Shown in pieces: positions 1-11,158 of a stretch of DNA of 64,000 nt. Origin of the DNA: Notamacropus eugenii (Eukaryota > Chordata > Mammalia > Diprotodontia > Macropodidae); contig NC_092874.1 of the NCBI RefSeq assembly GCF_028372415.1, forward strand, positions 56,829,865 to 56,893,864, in the 5' to 3' direction. The position numbers and the translations under genes were made by a program. The first letter of the stretch is position 1. The number at the start of each line of letters is the position of its first letter. A model generated the notes under the pieces. That model saw only the letters and a list, made by a program, of their open reading frames with translations, was not told the DNA's origin and ran no database searches.

Positions 1-129
1 ACGGAAGTTTTGACCTTCTCTGTTTCCAGCCTAGGCTGGTTCACTCTTCCTTCCCTTCCAGGGGCTCACTATATTGGTGCTAGATTTTGTATAGTCACCC
101 AACTGACTTTAACCCTGCTATAACTCAGA

Positions 130-1060
130 ACTGTCAAATTTAACCAAACTACCGGCTTCCCCTAGAAGCAGTGAGTACAAGTTCGCATCACTGTGCCTGG
201 TGGACAGCTTGTCATTGTTAGGAAATTGTTCCTTCCATCAAGCCAAAAGCTGTCTCTGCAATTAGTTCTGCCCTCAAGTGGCAAACAAAATAAGTGTATG
301 GTACAACTCTGCAAGTACATGAAATAGCTATTATGTGCCTCAAAGTTTTCTCCTCTATAAGCAAATGATTCTCAGTTCCTTCAACTGATCCAATTGTTTG
401 TGTGATTTCAAGCCAACTCACCACCTTGGTTCATTGGATACTTATCAAGGTCCTTTTATAATATATCACTCAAAAATGAACAAAATACTCTTAGTAGACC
501 AGGGCATAGTACTGTAGGATTATCGTCTCTTTCATTTAGGACACTCTTTTTAAAGTAGTATACTATTTTATTAGCACTTTTGCTCCCCTGTCACGTTTTG
601 GATTTATATTGAGTGATATATTTTAAAATCTAAGTTTTTCCCCTAGGAATTTTTATCTTGCCTTTCCCTATCCTATAATTATGCAAAAAATTTATATTTA
701 TTGAACATGTGTTGGACTTCACATTTATGTCTATTAAATTTTTACATATTCTTAAAACTCTTATATTTGATCTAATGTTATAGCTTGTCAAAAACTTTTT
801 GAATCTCTATCTACCAGCTTTGTGTGGAATTCTCAAATTGGTTAAGGATCCCATTAATGCCTCCATCCAAGACAGTTACAAAAATGCTGAACAGAAAAGG
901 CCAGGGTCAGCTCCCCGGGTTACTTTATAAGATACTTCCTTTCATGTTGACACTGGTCCACTAATCAGCACTCTGTGGGCCCTGTCCTTCAACTGGCTCC
1001 AAATCCACCTGATTCTACCCTCTTCCAAACAATCAGTAAGGGACCTGTTTTTTTCAGGGA
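130..1060 (-). mobile_element. L3/CR1-clade LINE, 3' fragment (RT to 3' end)
   Basis: Read on the minus strand, this is a decayed non-LTR reverse transcriptase followed by a CR1-type 3' end. Bases 963-1020 give RIRWIWSQLKDRAHRVLIS, like the RT segment before the 'PQGS' turn, and 850-903 give PFLFSIFVTVLDGGING, like 'GPLLFNIFVNDLDEGI' in CR1/L3 elements. Bases 218-275 encode LRAELIAETAFGLMEGTIS, matching the end of the last coding block of that clade. The blocks lie in different frames, so the copy is old. The 5' part, including any endonuclease, is absent. The assignment to L3 rather than another CR1 lineage is from memory. Confidence 0.75.
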
Positions 1061-1084
1061 TTGTTAGATAATATGAATACAGAG

Positions 1085-1545
1085 GAATGAAATAGCCTCC
1101 ATGGAGTTTACAAATATTCTGTTGGAGAAGATAATATGTAGGTATATCAGTATGTATAAGATACATGAAAATAATTATAATATTTTGGGATATGAAAGGA
1201 TGTGAAGAGGCTTTGTGTAAAAGTTGGTATTTCAGCTAAGAGTTGAGGGAAAGCAGGAATTCTAAGAGGGAGAGGACTATATTTCAGACATGGAGAACAG
1301 GCTGCATCTACTCAGACACCACATACATTGTGCCTGAATCTAAATATGGTAGATATTTATTACTGAATTCCAGTAATAAATCAGTCAATAAGCATGTATT
1401 AAACTCTTAGTCTGTTCTATGGGCTGGTGAAATAGAGTAAAAGTAAAAACAGTTCTTACCCCCAAGGGGCACATATTCTAATGACAGAGATAGCACATGC
1501 ATAAATTAGTACGTCTGAGATACACACAGACTAGGTGGAAGGGAC
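1085..1545 (-). mobile_element. L2 LINE fragments (two, antisense 3' regions)
   Basis: Two adjoining antisense L2 3' pieces. The first (about 1,085-1,300) has the 'ggagtttacaaatattctg' block and a degenerate 'gagttgagggaaagcaggaattc'-like body. The second (about 1,380-1,545) starts with 'aataagcatgtattaaact', the reverse complement of the usual L2 tail. Both are strongly diverged. Two 3' ends in tandem suggest two insertions rather than one. Confidence 0.55.
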
Positions 1546-1659
1546 TGCTGCCCATACTATATCAGTGACAGTCTGGGAGCACTGTCAAGAGAGAAAGTAT
1601 ACTTTGTCTGGCATGTGCCTATCCTGGTTCTTGGTGATTAAGACATTGGAAAGAATGCT

Positions 1660-1845
1660 GTTATTGTTCATCTTTCATTATCAGAGGACCAATGACATCA
1701 TGAGGATAATGCCTTGACTTCCCTGTGATTGGATTTAAGTGAGGCAAAGTCATACAGGGGTCAGCTTCTCTTTGTCTTCCAGAGTCATCAAAGTCCAATG
1801 GAAAGACAAAAGTCAAAACAACTGGTAATGGCTCAAGCTGAAAGA
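1660..1845 (-). repeat. SINE-C (marsupial tRNA-derived SINE), 3' part
   Basis: Contains the SINE-C body in antisense: a diverged 'ttcatctttcatta' block, 'gaccaatgacatcatgagg', 'gattggatttaagtgaggc' and 'agtccaatggaaag'. The tRNA-like head is missing. The full-length copy at 9,030-9,347 shows that this family reads from right to left here. Confidence 0.65.
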
Positions 1846-3069
1846 AATGTGCCCTCTATTTGAAATCATTTTTCCTTTTTAGGACCAAAACTCGCTCCAA
1901 TTCTATTAATTCTAAACCTCTATAGCCCAAGCTGTGAGCCACCATCCCATTGCTCCTGGTAAAGATACTATAAGTAAAGCATGGAAAGTCCTCTGCTTGC
2001 CATTTGGTTATTTTTCATGTTGTGAGTGTCCTTTCTTTTGCTTCAGTTTTGCCCTTCTTGTCCATTCTCCTGTTATCTTTAGATCCCTTACAAAGGAATG
2101 ATTGAACCTCCATTTAACTTAAGTTGGCATCCTGTGAACTCCTTCCCTAGGAGGCTAAACATCTGCTCAGGTATTTCTACCTTCCTTTCTAGGTGAAATT
2201 AGATGCTGCATAAAAGATGTATTCTACTAAACATCTTTTTAGCAAAATAGCAGCTTGACAGCTGAGCAGAGCAGACAATCAGCTTTCCCACATCTCCAAT
2301 GTACTGCTCAATACTCAGGTTAACCATGAATGAAAATTGAGTTTAACTGGGCTGTTTCTAAGTATACTCACCACCACAGTGGAGATACCCACCAGATCTT
2401 GATTCTACAGGCTATTAAGGATGTTACGATAGTGAAGCAGCTAGAAATCAGGAAAAATTCGTTCAGTGATAGCATGGAACTTCCATAAATTAGCCCTGAG
2501 GCCAAATCACCAATAAGAATAACAGACATAGCATTGTATTAACTATGGAGAGATTAGTAATAGAGATTGACTAGATGTCTAATGAATTCCTTTTCCTCAT
2601 AAGTTTTCCACCTTGTTATTTACAAATATCTTGGACGTTGGAAGTTTCTAGGTGCGTAAGCATCACTCAATTTTTTTTCCCATTGCTTTTTCTCCAAAGG
2701 GCAAGATTAAAAAAGGAAAGCTTCCATAGAAAGCTTCCAAAGAGCAAAGGAGTTGGGGAGGAGGGTTTTAATTAGTATGATTAATCAAAGGATAATTATA
2801 ACCTTATTCAATTTCTTTATCACCATGCATTTGGATTGCAGGCTTCTCTAGGAAAGCAAACCTCATAATAGAAAGAAAGACAATCAGACATCCACTATAA
2901 ACTTCATTTTTGATGTTCTACTCAGAATTAAAACAATACATGCAATTTACCTGTCAAGGAATATGTATTAATGGCTTAATTTAGACCTCCAAGAAGGTGA
3001 AACAAAATAAAGAAAGCAATTTTAGCAAAGCACTACCTTCCTGGAAAAAAGTGATTTTAATTAGACATG
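1846..3069. other. Unique intergenic stretch, nothing recognised
   Basis: About 1.2 kb without a recognisable repeat, ORF of note or structured RNA. The 66-codon frame at 2,575-2,775 has no family resemblance and is of chance length. Confidence 0.5.
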
Positions 3070-3099
3070 GTATATATATATGTGTGTGTGTATAAATAT

Positions 3100-3133
<34 letters not shown>

Positions 3134-3139
3134 ACATAT
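3070..3139. repeat. (TA)n/(TG)n microsatellite
   Basis: Alternating purine-pyrimidine run with a TG core flanked by TA tracts; likely length-polymorphic. Confidence 0.9.
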
Positions 3140-3889
3140 GGGGGTTTTTTTCTTGGAAGTCCTAGGGCAGGTTCCTGAATGAGATGAAAAGTTAGTCTTT
3201 CTTCATTGTAATGGATTCACCTTGCTCAAGGGACCAACTTATTCAGCTCTGGTCTAACTTAGATATTTACTTGTTGAACTATAGCATTGTACCAGGGGAC
3301 TTGGTAAAATCTGAAGAATTTATAGACTTCTGATAAGAAAAAAGAAAAATTCTTTTTTATTTAATATAATTGAGTTCCATTTTTAAAAGTTTTTAAAGAC
3401 CTTATTTTGAGCAAAACATTATGTATTAATAGCAGGGAGAAGAAGAGATCATATTTTGTATTGTCACCTATTACTTCCCCTCCTTCCCCAGTAACCCTTG
3501 TGAGCAATGAGCCAGGAGATTACTGAATGTGGAAAATTCTGATCCATCTTCACCAAGAAAGGCCATGTGATCTAAGCAGATGACATCTACAACCAATCAA
3601 GTAGATCACATTTTCCCAAGACCCAGCTGAATGTTGCTGACTCATATAGCCCAGATTCCAAAATAGCACAGGTCTGTCTTGGGCCCTATCCAAGGGACTT
3701 TAATTACTATTTGTCCTGGATGGACTAGGAGATAGAATGTGTTCACTTATAATCCAGTTCTGTGCCTTGTACCTTGAGATAGCATTATAGCATGACCCTA
3801 GTGTATTCACATATTAGTGGTTCAGTTTTTTTAGTCTTCCCCAAATTATAGCTAAACTGGACCACTAGATGAGCCCCAAACTAGGTATA
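3140..3889. other. Unique intergenic stretch, nothing recognised
   Basis: No repeat, long frame or RNA motif recognised. Confidence 0.4.
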
Positions 3890-4172
3890 TTCCTATGCCT
3901 TCACAAGTGTGCCTCTGTACCTGGGATGCATTTCCTGATTGATTCTACCTCTTGAAAACCTAAACTTCTTTATTTCAAAGCTAAACTCAGGTGACATCTC
4001 CTGTAAGAAGGCTTTCTGGATTTTCCGAAGATATTTGTCCTTGTTCCTTCCTCAAATTATCTTGTATTTCTTTGTCTGGGTGAAGATTACAACTCATTTT
4101 CTCTTACAATACAAGTTCCTTAGGGATGGTAGTTCTTTTTTCATTTATATATCTCTAGCACCTTAAACAGAA
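3890..4172 (+). mobile_element. L2 LINE 3' end
   Basis: Sense-strand L2 3' region: 'gctaaactcaggtgacatct' followed by 'gtaagaaggctttctggat' (the 'cacctcctacaggaagcc' block), 'acaagttccttagggatgg' (the 'aagctccttgagggcaggg' block) and 'atctctagcacctta'. The overlapping 75-codon frame (3,939-4,166) is the decayed L2, not a gene. Confidence 0.75.
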
Positions 4173-5399
4173 GCACTGACATTTTTGTTGGTGACTTCAT
4201 TAAAATAAGGGAGATGGTATTTATTCCTCAACTTATAGGACTCAGATATGTTGGATCCCTTTGTCCTAGATGCTGTAGCATGTAGAGTCTTGTTTAATTG
4301 GCAAAGTATAGTTTTGATCAATCTTTCCCTTGAGGAATGGTAGTGAGTCTCCTCCCCCAGCCTTCTCTATCTATTCGTTTGGGTGCCAGGTCAATCCCTC
4401 CCCTTCAAGTTGCACATTATTTTATAGCTCCCCAATTTCAGAATTAACAAAATTGTTAAATATTCATTGGCTAAGTACAAATGTGGATATAAATTATCTT
4501 CATAATAACAAATATAACTTTTCATTAACATATCCCATATTAGTTTACCTTCCCTAAAGTCAGAATGGACATAGAATTTCACACAAAGTCAGTTAATTCT
4601 ACATCAGTCTACTCATTGCTTCTCATTTACAAATTCTAAATCTTATCATATACTACTCTCCATGGCTGACACTTCCAGAGATTTGGAGGGTAGTATCTTG
4701 ACCATGGGGTGTGATGATAGTTGATAGTCCCCAAGTGGATATTGGGTTCCTTGGGACCAGAATTAAATTCAGAAGTGCTCCAATCACCATAAATATCCAG
4801 ATGCCAAAGGGAAAATCACAGCCAGTATAAACAAAGAAAGATGGGATGCCTACTAAAAATGGAAAGATTACAATAGAACTTTTGGGAAGACATGGCAGCT
4901 GGTGGAAAGAACTAATGAAATAACTTCTCTGTGAACTCATTGGCCTCCACCCACTATCTATCCCCTTGCTCCTCTCAAATTCTGGCTTATCAGTCCTTTA
5001 CTATAGCTCATGGAATAAACAGAGCTAATTGTGTGTATAGGGTGGGTACATCAGAGATCCAGTCCTGAGATGACTTGTGGTTGCCTATTGAATGTTCAGT
5101 TATGAAAGATCTCAAAAATTGTTTTGAATAGGAGAATAATATATAGATAAAAATACTGAAATTCCAAATCTTCCAAGAATGGAATAACTTGTAAACACTT
5201 CTTTTCATGAGGTCAATAGAGTTTTTTAGGTTCTTTGCCAAGGGCAAGTGAACCCTATCCCTCCGTCTACCACCTACTCCAGCCTTGAGTATCAGGTGTT
5301 TAAATATAAAAGTTGCTGAGAAAAGTATTTTGGAAATTGAAGGCCTTTAGTTCTGCTTCAAAAATTAACCAACCAATCATGAACTGATTGTCAAATTCC
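4173..5399. other. Mostly unique sequence around the 4.65-4.94 kb frame
   Basis: Apart from the 95-codon frame on the minus strand, no repeat or RNA gene recognised. A second minus-strand frame at 5,008-5,247 (79 codons) lies just upstream of it, with no family resemblance. Confidence 0.4.
4653..4940 (-). other. 95-codon open frame with membrane-like segment, unrecognised
   Basis: ATG-initiated frame on the minus strand, not inside a recognised repeat. The middle reads FLVGIPSFFVYTGCDFPFG followed by IWIFMVIGALLNLILVPRNP, a hydrophobic segment of about 20 residues after a short turn. The run of aromatic residues, 'FPFG' and a hydrophobic 'GAL' stretch recalls the second membrane span of MS4A-type four-span proteins, but no conserved downstream signature can be confirmed. 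On the minus strand a pyrimidine tract ending 'ctttccatttttag' immediately precedes the GIPSFF part, so a decayed exon is conceivable. A frame of this length also occurs by chance in 64 kb. Function is not assigned. Confidence 0.15.
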
Positions 5400-5600
5400 T
5401 AGAACACCATGGCATATTTCTCCTTTGCTTGATTTATGCCCTACTTTGCATTATACTTAGTCTTGCATGCACTGTTTTTGTATCATCATCCTCATCACCA
5501 TCATCATCATTGCCATCATCATCATTGTTGCTATTATTATCCCTAGCACCTTTTACATAGAAGGCATTTCATAAATGTTTTGAATGGAATGTAATTGAAA
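5400..5600 (+). mobile_element. L2 3' tail with internal (ATC)n
   Basis: Ends with 'ccctagcaccttttacatag' and 'aggcatttcataaatgtttt', the classical L2 terminus. A (CATCAT)n run at about 5,484-5,535 lies between the body and the tail. Confidence 0.6.
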
Positions 5601-5958
5601 CAAGAAAAATATCTCCTTAGTTTCATCCAGTGGAATGAATAGTTGAGCTTTTATCCAAAAGAAATTAAGTGATAAGGCCCTTGTTATTCTTGTCAGTTGT
5701 TAGTGCCTTTCCATCTAAGGTAACCTTGTGTCTGCTTTGTGCATCCTGTAAACACTTATCTGTGAACAGAGAAGTACACATTACTTGGGACAAGAAATTA
5801 TTTTGATATTTTTAGATTTTGTAATCACTGGTTATGCATGTATACTTCTATCTACACTAAGCAGGTCTTACTTTGATCAAGTAAAACTGATCTAGTTTCT
5901 CCTCCTTTACTAGATTCTCTATCAATTGAGCCCCAGATTTGTGCCATACATGTGTTTC

Positions 5959-5959
5959 G

Positions 5960-6014
<55 letters not shown>

Positions 6015-6085
6015 ATCTTTCTCTCTTTCTCTTCCCTCTCTTTATCTCTCTCTTTCATGCATGCATGCACTCACACACACACACA
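5959..6085. repeat. (CT)n and (CA)n microsatellites
   Basis: About 98 bases of CT/CTTT repeats, then 'atgcatgcatgcac' and a short (CA)n. The opposite frames of 69-72 codons seen here are translations of the repeat. Confidence 0.95.
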
Positions 6086-6965
6086 TTTTGAATTCTGTGA
6101 CTTTTAAGGATGTGTATTTTTCCAATGTAACATGAAAAAGATTTAGCTCTTAAAAGGCATATTTCAATGACTGTTAAAGGTAGTACAATAGGTATTGCTT
6201 TGGGAAAGTTAAACATTTGAAGAATCATTCAAGCCCACAATGAAACAGGATCAGCCTCATCAAAGAACAAATGAAAGGGTGATTGTCCAGGAATTGATAA
6301 CTATTACTACAAAAGCCTAATTACTCCTTAGAGAACAAGCAAGGCTATTCAGAAGGTCATAGCAGCTAAGGGAAGTGCTTTTTGCTCTTCGGAGCATTGA
6401 TACCAAAAAGAATATCGAGACCAGCAAAGAGCAACATTGGAAGAACATTGAAAGCAACTGCTAACCACAGCTATGAAGAAAACGATGCATGTCATGGGTG
6501 AGAAAGCACAAAGATCGAGGTGCTTGAGATTGGAGAAAAGGTAATTTTTACTGATGACAATCATTTTTTCATTCATAGCTATACCCGAACTGTTTTCAGA
6601 AGAAATCCAGGTGAAGCTGTAAGATGAGGGCTGATTTCAACCTCATTAAATAACCTGTGTGCTATGAACAAGGCTAAACTTAGGAAAAATGGACTATTCA
6701 CCAAAGTTATACATAACATCTATTATATAAGTGGCTTGATAAAGAATGAAAGAATATGTATCGAAAAAATTAACTCAATGCTGAGTTATATGATACAAGT
6801 TATTGCACCAAAAGAATATTGCACGTTAAATGTTTTTTTAAAAATATAACAAGTTGTAAGGTATATTGTATATTAATAAATTTTGTTATTTATTTAGTCA
6901 CATATAAGTTGCATAACATCAAACATGTTTCTCTTGATATGTGGTTTTTGCATGCAAGGACTATT
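6086..6965. other. Unique stretch, no gene recognised
   Basis: Repeat-poor. About 6,540-6,640 has balanced composition and no repeat signature and could be weakly conserved sequence. The 75-codon minus frame at 6,349-6,576 and the 61-62-codon plus frames have no recognisable domain. Confidence 0.35.
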
Positions 6966-7045
6966 TCTTTTTTTCTTTCTATTTCCATTGGCTGGCACAG
7001 TACCTAGTATAAAGGAAACACTTAATAGATGGTTTTTGATTGATT
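6966..7045 (+). mobile_element. L2 3' tail
   Basis: 'ggctggcacagtacctagta' followed by 'cacttaatagatgg' is the terminal L2 motif; only the last 80 bases survive. Confidence 0.55.
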
Positions 7046-7744
7046 TGTTTGTTGTAGACAGTTCAGTCTCTCCCTCTCCCCCCAAAAAAGAGAATCCTTT
7101 CTTTCAGTAATAGGTTGTTGACTTGAGTTAATTAGATACTTGCCTTTGTTTTGTCCATGTAGATGTACCCTGAGATTAAATGTGCAGAATTATCATTCTA
7201 CATGACAGCACATTCTGGATAGAATTACATGGTAGCCTGAAGGGTATTAGTTACTTATAGACCTAGTATTTTCTTGTCAATTATTGATCAGTGGATGGAA
7301 AAGGAATTTGAACAGACATTTGGGTAGTTAGATTATCTGGATCTTTTCCACCTGAATGCTCCCTCTATGGCCTTTAAATAACAAAAATCTAGTAACAGTG
7401 TCTAGAGCAGACGGAGGGATAGGTGGCAGTGGAGAAGCCGGGAACATTTGCTCTTTGTGACAGCTACATGCTGCATAGAATGTTCTGTGCTTTTTTGTCT
7501 GCTCTGTTGGTCGTTCACTTGGGGTTGTTTGTCCATGGTGGGGATGACCTTGGTATGAGCCATTTACTCCCTCTTAACCTTTTTCCTGTTATTTACAACA
7601 CCATCTATTTCTAGAATGGTCGACTGGGGTCCAGTGCTGAAGGTCATTAAGTGCGCTCTCTCTCCATCTTGCCTTCCTGAGCACAGTGTTCACACAAAGC
7701 TGTAGACTTAATAGAGAATTTGAATACTGTGCCTCTTCTTACAT
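7046..7744. other. Unique stretch with slightly higher CpG content
   Basis: No repeat recognised. About 7,400-7,700 holds several CpG dinucleotides in a CpG-poor neighbourhood, but no promoter motif that I can defend. Confidence 0.35.
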
Positions 7745-7745
7745 T

Positions 7746-7911
7746 GTTGGTGCTTGTCCTTTGTTCTTGAAGAGGACCATGACATCTGGGAGGTCATGCC
7801 ATGATATGCAAGTGAATTGAATTTAAGTGAGGGAGGGCTATGCAAAGTCACCTGTCTCACTTTCTTCTCTGGAGCGATTTGGGTCCAGTGGCAAGATATA
7901 GATCAGGACAA
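7746..7911 (-). repeat. SINE-C, 3' part
   Basis: Well-preserved body: 'ttgttcttgaagaggaccat', 'gaatttaagtgagggaggg', 'ccagtggcaagatatagatc'. No tRNA head. Confidence 0.8.
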
Positions 7912-8147
7912 ATAAAGCACTAGATATACACTCAGGAAGTCCTGAGTTCAAATTTGGATTCAGACACTTACAAACTGTGTGACCCTGGAAAGTCATTTAA
8001 CCTCCGTCAATCTCACTTTCCTCATCTGTAAAATAAAGGTAATCGTAGTGCCTACTTCTCAGAGTTCTGAGAATAAATTTAGATACTCGTAGAGTACTTT
8101 ACAAACCTTAGAGCACTACATAAATTCTAGTTTTCATCATCATCACC
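7912..8147 (+). repeat. MIR-like CORE-SINE
   Basis: Directly abuts the SINE-C. Shows 'aggaagtcctgagttcaaat' (box-B-like), 'ctgtgtgaccctggaaagtc', 'cctcatctgtaaaataaagg' and the 'gagcactacataaattctag' 3' part, in MIR order. Confidence 0.85.
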
Positions 8148-8185
8148 CAAGAAAGCCTTCTATTCCTTAATATTGGTGAGACAAA

Positions 8186-8530
8186 TTGTCCAAAGAGAGC
8201 ATTGCACAGTTGGGAAGACCTTGATTTGAATCTCCTTCCAACATGTTTTTTCCTGACTATGCCACATACCATCTCTGAGCCTTTTTTTGTCATCTCTAAA
8301 ATGGGGATAGCAATAGCACCTACCTCACGGCACTGTCATAAGGATGAAATGAGATAACACATATGTAGCCTACCTTTTGGTCCTGGACAGTCAGGGGCTG
8401 GGTAAGCTTGGGGCAGGGGGATAGGCAACATTCTACCTGCTGACCAGGAAGATTTCCCCAGCAGAGTATGGTAATCAAATCTGTAAAGTGTTTTGCATAT
8501 CTTAAAATATTACATAATAGCGAATTTTTA
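8186..8530 (+). repeat. MIR-like CORE-SINE, interrupted
   Basis: Head and core at 8,186-8,365 ('catctctaaaatggggatag', 'cacctacctcacggcactg'). The 3' end resumes at about 8,470 ('gtaaagtgttttgcatatc'). The intervening ~100 bases are not MIR and were not identified. Confidence 0.7.
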
Positions 8531-8569
8531 TCCATTTCATTATGGATATAGCACATTTGAGAAAATCCC

Positions 8570-8700
8570 ATCAAGGCTCAACTCAGGCACTAACTCCCAG
8601 GAGACTTTCCTGATTCCTCCCAGTTGTTCAATGCTCTTTTCTATTTCCAGCTTCCTTCAAGAGCTCTTTATCTGATCTCTCCTTGCCACCCCCTCACTGA
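8570..8700 (+). mobile_element. L2 3' fragment
   Basis: 'aaggctcaactcaggcacta', then 'aggagactttcctgattcct', corresponds to the 'caaggctcagctcaggtgcc' and 'gaagcctttcctgatccc' blocks of L2. Confidence 0.6.
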
Positions 8701-8729
8701 CCATTCCCTGACCTACAGTAGGTTTGTGG

Positions 8730-8850
8730 GTTCTTGGAATGAGGGCTAGAAGGAACCTCAGAGACCTCCAATCCATTCACTTCACAGATGAGGAAACTGA
8801 GGTATAGGAAAGTGAAGTGCTTTGTCCAAAGTCACATAGAATAGTGAACA
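8730..8850 (-). repeat. MIR3-like SINE fragment
   Basis: 'gggctagaaggaacctcaga', 'cacagatgaggaaactgagg' and 'gctttgtccaaagtcacata' in the order of an antisense MIR3 copy. Confidence 0.65.
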
Positions 8851-9029
8851 TCCCTTATTGTCCTTCAAGGTGTCTCCCCTTTATGGACTTTAGTAAGATC
8901 CTTGAGGAGAAGAGACAGTTTTCTTTCATTTCTCTCTTCACATCCCCAGAACTTTGCAGAGAGCCTTGGGGAACATTTGTTCAATCTTAAGGAGCCTCTT
9001 TCCTCTGCCCTTTGAATAAAAGAAACTCC

Positions 9030-9347
9030 GGTGTGTTCGTCCTTCATTGCCAAAGAAGATCGTGCCATCAGAGAAATAATGACATGACTTGCACTTGACT
9101 TTTTTTAGAGTGAGGGAGGGCTGAGCAGATCACCAGCTTCACTTCTCCTCCAGAGCTGTCTGAATCCAGTGACCAGATATTCATCAGGATGGCTGAAGAT
9201 GACCCAGGATGAAGCAATTGGGGTTAAGTGACTTGCCCAAGGTCACACAGCTAGTGAGTGTCAAGTGTCTGAGGTGAGATTTGAACTCAGGTCCTCCTGA
9301 CTCCTGCACTGGTGCAGTGAATAAACACTGCACCATCTAGCTGCCCC
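9030..9347 (-). repeat. SINE-C, full length
   Basis: The most complete SINE-C. It runs from 'tgttcgtccttcattgccaa' through 'agagtgagggagggctgag' and 'gaatccagtgaccagatatt', then 'ggttaagtgacttgcccaag', and ends at 'ccatctagctgcccc'. That is the reverse complement of a tRNA-like head starting 'ggggcagctaga', which fixes the strand and shows that SINE-C is tRNA-derived with a CORE-like middle. Confidence 0.85.
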
Positions 9348-10180
9348 AAAAGAACCTGCTATGTCCAACAGGACTGAGCTAGTCAGCTTGCATTTGAAGC
9401 AGGAGAAAGGAGTCTTTAAATTCAGAATCCCAAGTAGATGCGAATTTTGCCTGACTCTTAATACCTTTTTCACCACCATCTTGCTTGATTTGGAAAGATT
9501 TTATATTCTCTCACCCTCTGCTGTGTTGCAATTTGCCATGTGGCTTTTGCTAATATTGAAAGTAACAATGTGTTTTTAATCTAATTACTTAATGTGGAAC
9601 AGCTTTCTCCTGAATCACCGTGACTGGTGTAACCATTGACAACCATGGCTTTTGGCTCATTCTGTTGTATATAAGTGCGTAGGATCAGGAAACAAAATTT
9701 TCCAGTATCTCAATCTCTCAATTTAATCCCCATTGATCTTGTGAATTAATTAGCTAGTGACAAGTGCCTCCATACCAGTCGATGTTTATGTATTGCTCCT
9801 CTGTGGCCTTGTCATGATGCTCACCACCTACAAGTTCAGACTTTGACTGTGACCAGCAATTCTTCTATGTTATCTTTGATTTATTTCTTGGTGCTTAACC
9901 TGCAGTGATTTGAATGAAAAACAGATCTTTCACTTCTCTTAAGCTCACCCCTAATCCTTTCACTCTCAGGAGATAACTTTTCCAAGAAGATTGAAGTCAC
10001 TTTGTGTGGGCTCCAATTTCACTCCTCTTCTTTCTCAAAGCACATCTCCATCCCCAATCCTCATCATTCCTGCAAAGGAAACCATCCTCTTCTTTCCCAG
10101 CTAATTCCTTCATCTATATTGTTGATTTTCTCCTACCTTAGATCAGTTTGGATAGGTTTCACCTTTGGAGAAAGGGAGAG
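9348..10180. other. Unique stretch, nothing recognised
   Basis: About 830 bases. The right half is pyrimidine-rich. No gene or repeat family recognised. Confidence 0.4.
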
Positions 10181-10231
10181 ATAGAGATAGATAGACGATA
10201 GATAGAAAGATAGATAGATAGACAGACAGAC

Positions 10232-10324
<93 letters not shown>

Positions 10325-10347
10325 GATAGAGACACAGACACAGACAC
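10181..10347. repeat. (GATA)n/(GACA)n microsatellite
   Basis: GATA and GACA tetramers alternate in blocks: about 40 bases of GATA/GACA mix, about 50 bases of uninterrupted GACA, then about 60 bases of GATA. This is the Bkm-type composition. Confidence 0.95.
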
Positions 10348-10399
10348 GGAGAGAAAAAGACAGAGTATTTGATCCATCAGGAGGAATGGAGTAGGACAG

Positions 10400-10530
10400 T
10401 ACTACTACAATTTCTATTACTACTACTACTACCACTACCACTACTACTACCACTACCACTACCACTACCACTACCACTACCACCACTACTACTACTACTA
10501 CTACCACTACTACTACCACTACCACTACCA

Positions 10531-10562
<32 letters not shown>

Positions 10563-10712
10563 GCTACTACTACTGCTACTACTACCACTACCACTACTGC
10601 TACTACTACTACTACCACTACCACTACTGCTACTACTACCACTACCACTACTACTACTACTGCTGCTACCACAATTTCTGCTACTACTACTACAACTTCT
10701 ACTATTACTACA
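10400..10712. repeat. (ACT/ACC)n trinucleotide microsatellite
   Basis: About 310 bases of ACT triplets with interspersed ACC and GCT variants. Its minus strand reads as a poly-Val frame (to 195 codons) and its plus strand as a Leu/Pro frame (126 codons). Neither is a protein. Confidence 0.97.
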
Positions 10713-10714
10713 AA

Positions 10715-10965
10715 TGACAATAATAATAGGTATTTATATAGCTCATTAAGGTTTATAAGACACTTTGCATGTTATCTCATTTGATTCTCACAACAACCCT
10801 GTGAAATGAATGCTATTATCTCCATTTTATAGATGGGGAAACTCAGTCTGACAGAAGTTAAGTGATTTGCTGAGTGTCACATAGCTATGAAGTGTCTGAG
10901 GCAGGATTTGAATTTAGGTTTTCCTGACTCCATGGCCTGTACTTTATTCACTATGGCCACTAGCA
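10715..10965 (-). repeat. MIR-like CORE-SINE, near full length
   Basis: 'aggtatttatatagctcatt', 'gttatctcatttgattctca', 'caacaaccctgtgaaatgaa', 'tatagatggggaaactcagt' and 'ggcaggatttgaatttaggt' in order. The (ACT)n block ends directly at its left (A-rich 3') end, so the microsatellite may have grown from the SINE tail. Confidence 0.85.
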
Positions 10966-11049
10966 TCTTTTCCATACTATTTTTCAGGATATTGAAATAC
11001 CGTCTGTGTTCTTGATCCCACTTCCTATTGATCCCAATCCAGCCAATCC

Positions 11050-11158
11050 CATAAGCATTTAATTCAGTGTTTAGGATGTGGAAGGCACAATGCTAGGCAC
11101 TGGGGTTACAAAGACAAAACAAACTCCAGTAACTGACCTCAAAGAACTAACATTCCTC
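11050..11158 (-). mobile_element. L2 3' end, antisense
   Basis: 'ggcacaatgctaggcactgg' and 'ctgacctcaaagaactaaca' match the reversed L2 terminus. Confidence 0.65.

Noticed and set aside
218-1166. 68- and 74-codon minus frames as small genes
   Set aside because: Their residues match CR1/L3 reverse transcriptase remnants.
10181-10347. Regularly spaced units as a CRISPR-like array
   Set aside because: Pure tetranucleotide microsatellite, no spacers, and a vertebrate context.
10133-10749. Open frames of 195 codons (poly-Val, minus) and 126 codons (Leu/Pro, plus)
   Set aside because: Both are translations of the (ACT/ACC)n and (GATA/GACA)n microsatellites.
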